A stretch of 64,000 nt of DNA, taken from NCBI RefSeq assembly GCF_013181195.1, contig NZ_SMZP01000011.1, positions 83,554 through 147,553 on the forward strand, in the 5' to 3' direction. Made by a program: the position numbers and the translations under genes. The DNA is from Caulobacter sp. RHG1 (GTDB lineage Bacteria; Pseudomonadota; Alphaproteobacteria; Caulobacterales; Caulobacteraceae). Shown here piece by piece: positions 58,260 to 64,000 of the stretch; within the stretch, counting starts at the first letter, position 1, and each line of letters opens with the position of its first letter. The notes under the pieces are model-generated. The model made no database searches, was not told where the DNA came from, and saw nothing but the letters and a program-made list of their open reading frames with translations.

Positions 58260-59405
58260 TTAGTTCGTAAGCTGCGGCGGGAAATCCAGCTCGAACTCCG
58301 ACAGCGACGGCGCGCCGCCAAAGGTCGACTCGCCGTTGCGGCCCGCATAGCGGTCCAGCAGCGTCGAATAGGTGGTGAAGCGGATCTTCTTGGCCTCGGT
58401 GTCGAAGGTCATGAACCGCATCCAGCCCGCGCCGCCATTGGCCGAGTCGGGCTTGCCATCCGGGCCAATGGTGTTGCCCTGATAGTCCTGGATCAGCTGG
58501 TAGACCGGCCGGCCGGCGTCATTGCGGTCGATCCGCAGGTTCTCGCCTTCGGACTTGCCCTCGACCGCCGGCGTGTAGGCGTGGCCGCACAGGACCATGA
58601 AGATCATCGCGTTCTTGCGGATAAAGCGGTCCCAGACCTGGTCGGGCGACAGGTGGTCGCTATTGGGGAAGTAGGAGGCCTGGCCGTTCGAACGCGGCGC
58701 CTTGCGGGGCTCCAGCCACTCGTGGGTCGTGACCATGACCGGCAGGCCCGGATGGGCGTCGATCACGCCCTGGGCCCAATCCAGCGCCGACTGCGGGGGC
58801 TCCATCTCCAGCGACAGGTGCAGGAAGCGCTTGCCGCCGCCGGTGAAGGTCTGGAAGCTGTTCATGCCGTTCGTCGAGGCGCCGCCGTACCAGGCCTTGC
58901 CGGCGAAGTGGCGCGACTGCGGACCGAAATAGAAGCTCCAGGCCCGGCTGCCGGCCAGCGGCTTGGACGGGCCCAGGCCCGCTTCCGGCCAGTAGCTGTA
59001 GTTGTCGTAGTCGTGGTTGCCCGGCACCATGCCGAACGGCACGCCGCTCGCGCCCAGGATCGAGACGGCGCGGTGGGCGATGTCCCACTCCTGGCGGGTG
59101 TCGAACGTCTCGTACTGGCCTACGGCGTCCGGACGGGCGCGGCGGAACTGGCCGTCGCCGTGCTGGACGAGGTCGCCGACGAAGGTGACAAAGGCCAGGT
59201 TCTTCTCCTGGCGGGTGTCCGCCAGATAGCGCATCTGCTGCTCGAAGGTGTTGGCCCCGCGCGGCTGCGGCAGAGTGATGTCCGAATAGTTCTGGGTGTC
59301 AGAAACGACGGCCACGGTGAAGACCTCGGCCAGCGCGGCGGTCGCCGTTGCAGCCAGCGCCAAGCTCAGAGCCAAGCCGGCTCCCAAACGCCCAAGGGTC
59401 TTCAT
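58260..59405 (-). CDS. Secreted metallophosphoesterase (calcineurin-like)
   Basis: The protein has 381 residues with a signal peptide (MKTLGRLGAGLALSLALAATATAALA). The metallophosphoesterase motifs run in order: VVSDTQNYSD, FVGDLVQHGD, VPGNHDYDNYS, VTTHEWLEP and LCGHAYTP, supplying the two-metal site. The C-terminal part has a beta domain (AGWMRFMTFDTEAKKIRF). It is a likely periplasmic or extracellular phosphatase/phosphodiesterase of unknown substrate. The ATG at 59405 is chosen for the signal peptide. It lies 70 bp downstream of coaD on the same strand. Confidence 0.9.
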   Translation of the reverse strand: MKTLGRLGAGLALSLALAATATAALAEVFTVAVVSDTQNYSDITLPQPRGANTFEQQMRYLADTRQEKNLAFVTFVGDLVQHGDGQFRRARPDAVGQYETFDTRQEWDIAHRAVSILGASGVPFGMVPGNHDYDNYSYWPEAGLGPSKPLAGSRAWSFYFGPQSRHFAGKAWYGGASTNGMNSFQTFTGGGKRFLHLSLEMEPPQSALDWAQGVIDAHPGLPVMVTTHEWLEPRKAPRSNGQASYFPNSDHLSPDQVWDRFIRKNAMIFMVLCGHAYTPAVEGKSEGENLRIDRNDAGRPVYQLIQDYQGNTIGPDGKPDSANGGAGWMRFMTFDTEAKKIRFTTYSTLLDRYAGRNGESTFGGAPSLSEFELDFPPQLTN

Positions 59406-59475
59406 CCGCGCACTCCCGATAACTGAAGCGCAGGCCATACGACGCAATTGTGAACCTTTGACCGGCGGGCGCCGC

Positions 59476-59967
59476 CTAGCCCTTGCCCACCTTGGCCAGC
59501 AGCTGCTCGGCCACGCCGGCGGGCACGAACTTGCCGATATCGCCGCCCAGCGTAGCGATTTCCTTGACCAGGCGCGAGGCGATCGCCTGGTGGCGCGGAT
59601 CGGCCATCAGGAAGACGGTCTCGATCTCGCGATCCAGCTGCTGGTTCATCGCCGTCATCTGGAATTCGTATTCGAAGTCGGCCACGGCGCGCAGGCCGCG
59701 CACGATCATCTGGGCGTTCACTTCGCGAGCAAAGTGCATCAGCAGGCTCTCGAACGGCCGGACCTCGATCTGGGCGATCTTGGTCAGGTGCGCCGTCTCC
59801 TGCTCCAGGATGGCGACTCGCTCGTCCAGCGAGAACAGAGGACCCTTGCCGCTGTTCACAGCGACGCCGATCACCAGCTTGTCGACCAGCTTTACGGCCC
59901 GACCGATGATGTCGAGGTGACCGTTGGTGACCGGATCGAAGGTCCCCGGATAAAGCCCAACCCGCAT
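59476..59967 (-). CDS. coaD: Phosphopantetheine adenylyltransferase
   Basis: CoaD makes dephospho-CoA from 4'-phosphopantetheine and ATP. The 163 residues fit the family: VGLYPGTFDPVTNGHLDIIG with the nucleotidyltransferase TxGH-type motif, GVAVNSGKGPLFSLDERV, VRGLRAVADFEYEFQMTAMN, and a late RLVKEIATLGGDI in place of the usual SSTxVRE segment. It starts 26 bp after the gyrA stop on the same strand and is probably co-transcribed with it. Confidence 0.96.
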   Translation of the reverse strand: MRVGLYPGTFDPVTNGHLDIIGRAVKLVDKLVIGVAVNSGKGPLFSLDERVAILEQETAHLTKIAQIEVRPFESLLMHFAREVNAQMIVRGLRAVADFEYEFQMTAMNQQLDREIETVFLMADPRHQAIASRLVKEIATLGGDIGKFVPAGVAEQLLAKVGKG

Positions 59968-59993
59968 GCAGCCCCCTACTTTAGGTTTGAGGG

Positions 59994-62750
<2,757 letters not shown>

Positions 62751-62875
62751 GGGGATTTTTCGCCGTCAGAATCGGACACGGAACCGTTGAAAACCGTTAG
62801 CATTTCGAAGGAGATGGCGCCACCTTCCCAGGCGTTTCGTCCCCATCGTTCGCTTGACTAGAGAAGGAATTCCGC

Positions 62876-63400
62876 ATGCGTAGCCTCCCCGCCGCGACCG
62901 CGCTCGGCCTTGCCGCCGTCCTGATGGCCGCCCCGGCCCTGGCCCAGACCACTGCGACCGCCTCCGTCAAGACGGGCGACGGCAAGGACGCCGGCGTCAT
63001 CACCCTGACCGAAGCCCCGCACGGCGTTCTGCTGAAGCTGGAGCTGAAGGGCCTGACGCCCGGCTGGCACGCCATTCACTTCCACGAGAAGGGCGATTGC
63101 GGCGCCCCCGCCTTCACCTCGGCCGGCGCCCACGTCCACACCACCGAGAAGGTCGTGCACGGCCTGCTGAACCCCGACGCCAACGACAATGGCGACCTGC
63201 CCAACATCTTCGCCCATGCCGACGGCGCAGCGACGGCCGAGGTCTACTCCACCCTGGTGTCGCTGAAGGGCGCCGGCGGCCGCCCCGCCCTGCTGGACGC
63301 GGACGGCAGCTCGGTCGTCGTCCACGCCAGCCCCGACGACCACAAGAGCCAGCCGATCGGCGGCGCCGGCGCCCGCGCCGCTTGCGGCGTGATCAAGTAG
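62876..63400 (+). CDS. sodC: Cu/Zn superoxide dismutase family protein, periplasmic
   Basis: The 174-residue protein has a signal peptide (MRSLPAATALGLAAVLMAAPALA). The metal-site motifs are AIHFHEKGDC (copper His pair and disulfide Cys), AGAHVHTTEKVVHGLLNP with LPN after it, and SVVVHASPDDHKSQPIGG. The partner Cys is in ARAACGVIK. It should dismutate superoxide in the periplasm. AAGGAA lies upstream of the ATG at 62876. It is divergent from gyrA across 125 bp and followed 2 bp later by a lipoprotein gene. Confidence 0.93.
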   Translation: MRSLPAATALGLAAVLMAAPALAQTTATASVKTGDGKDAGVITLTEAPHGVLLKLELKGLTPGWHAIHFHEKGDCGAPAFTSAGAHVHTTEKVVHGLLNPDANDNGDLPNIFAHADGAATAEVYSTLVSLKGAGGRPALLDADGSSVVVHASPDDHKSQPIGGAGARAACGVIK

Positions 63401-63402
63401 TC

Positions 63403-63888
63403 ATGCGCATCTGGCGGCTGTCGCTTCTCGCTCTCACGCTGGCCGCGACGGCCGCCTGCCATGACTCCAAGCCGGCTCAAGACGCTGGCAAGGACGCCAA
63501 ACCACCTGTCGCACCTGCTCAGCCGGCGACGGAACTGGTCACGCTGGCCTGGACGCCGGCGAACGCTGAACAAAATCTGCAGTCCTTCGACCTCCAGCTG
63601 ACCGGCGCGGAGCTCATTTCCATCTGCCGCAAGCCGCCCGGCTGGGTGCTCGAGCGCACGGCCGGCGGGATCAAGGGCTACGCCACGGTCGGCGCCGGCT
63701 TCGTCAGCGTCGAGCACCTGGGCGACCTGAACGACCTCTTCCTGATCCGCCCGCAGGCTGGCCAGACGCTGGGGGTCAAGGGCAAGCTGCTGACAGGCGT
63801 CTATGCCGACGACGGCGGCCAGAGCGAGGTCCCGGCGACGCCAGCCCTCCTGCGCCGCTCGCCAGCCAAGGAATGCCCCGGGCGCTAG
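63403..63888 (+). CDS. Putative lipoprotein downstream of sodC
   Basis: The 161-residue protein opens with a lipoprotein signal (MRIWRLSLLALTLAATAAC, acceptor Cys19) and a Lys/Pro/Ala linker. A domain follows with ELISICRKPPGWVLERTAGG, GAGFVSVEHLGDLNDLFLIR and a terminal PAKECPGR; the two Cys may form a disulfide. I do not recognise the family. It starts 2 bp after the sodC stop, so the two are co-transcribed and it may serve envelope redox defence; that is inference. Confidence 0.78.
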   Translation: MRIWRLSLLALTLAATAACHDSKPAQDAGKDAKPPVAPAQPATELVTLAWTPANAEQNLQSFDLQLTGAELISICRKPPGWVLERTAGGIKGYATVGAGFVSVEHLGDLNDLFLIRPQAGQTLGVKGKLLTGVYADDGGQSEVPATPALLRRSPAKECPGR

Positions 63889-64000
63889 GTGTCGAAGCTA
63901 TGAAGGTTGTTCACCCGGAGGCGGGCTTGAACGAAGCTGGGGTTGCGACACTCCACTTCCAGAGCCGGAAGCCCCCGGATGAACATCCATCACAATGCCC
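63889..64000 (+). mobile_element. Probable left edge of an IS481-family element, with transposase start at 63979
   Basis: An ATG at 63979 begins MNIHHNA and runs off the window edge. This closely matches the stereotyped N-terminus of IS481-family transposases (MN[I/V]HxNA...). The preceding 90 bp are non-coding and could hold the terminal inverted repeat. Only seven codons are visible, so the call rests on a short match; the exact element end cannot be set. Confidence 0.42.

Noticed and set aside
59464..59476. GGCGGGCGCCGCC inverted repeat after coaD as a terminator
   Set aside because: The stem is short and has no following T-run on either strand.

Overview
The window looks like chromosomal DNA of a Caulobacter-type alphaproteobacterium. 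The evidence is the high GC content, tightly packed operons with 1-4 bp stop/start overlaps, and the block sodC-like / gyrA / coaD / three cyclophilins / queA-tgt, followed further left by cysTWA, tamAB, ast and guaB/guaA genes. The species is inferred from gene content only; no database search was run.

Layout. (1) 1-7.3 kb: a 2,231-residue RTX-type secreted protein made of about eight ~217-residue repeats, with a clear terminator, followed by the start of an unrecognised gene that runs off the left edge. (2) 7.6-10.5 kb: a patch of small genes (DUF3768-type, small membrane proteins, a lipoprotein) separated by a recurring GTCCGC...GGGTSG palindromic repeat. (3) 10.6-17.8 kb: a GntR/FCD regulator divergent from a complete riboflavin operon (ribD-ribE-ribBA-ribH), then two flavoenzymes (Old Yellow Enzyme, NfsA-type nitroreductase) and a divergent LysR regulator. 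(4) 18.0-22.3 kb: a probable integrative island abutting the 3' end of guaA, with an AlpA-type regulator, a 51-residue acidic protein, a 606-residue nitrilase-like protein of unknown role, and a P4-type tyrosine integrase. (5) 22.3-27.8 kb: guaA, rsmB-like, MAPEG and guaB, then a parDE toxin-antitoxin pair with its own operator. (6) 27.8-32.2 kb: rlmE-ppx/gppA, hspQ, a membrane acyltransferase and a membrane-anchored LytTR regulator. (7) 32.2-37.2 kb: arginine succinyltransferase pathway genes astB-astD-astA, with an M20 peptidase in the operon and neither astE nor astC. (8) 37.3-43.3 kb: tamB-tamA. (9) 43.5-47.4 kb: the ATP-grasp / alpha-E / transglutaminase trio and a PilZ protein. (10) 47.4-50.2 kb: sulfate ABC transporter cysA-cysW-cysT without a binding protein. 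(11) 50.4-64 kb: tRNA-Lys(TTT), tgt-queA, lipoproteins, an EEP nuclease/phosphatase, an HD hydrolase, three cyclophilins, a metallophosphoesterase, coaD, gyrA, a Cu/Zn superoxide dismutase, a lipoprotein, and what seems to be the left edge of an IS481-family element.

How it fits together. guaB and guaA bracket a co-directional cluster covering both steps from IMP to GMP. The riboflavin operon has no FMN riboswitch but does have a perfect palindrome in the GntR/ribD intergenic region, so it may be a regulated accessory riboflavin supply serving the neighbouring flavoenzymes. The most novel candidate is the island at 18.1-22.3 kb: a nitrilase-like enzyme with an intact Glu-Lys-Cys triad paired with a tiny acidic protein whose upstream region carries strong inverted repeats.
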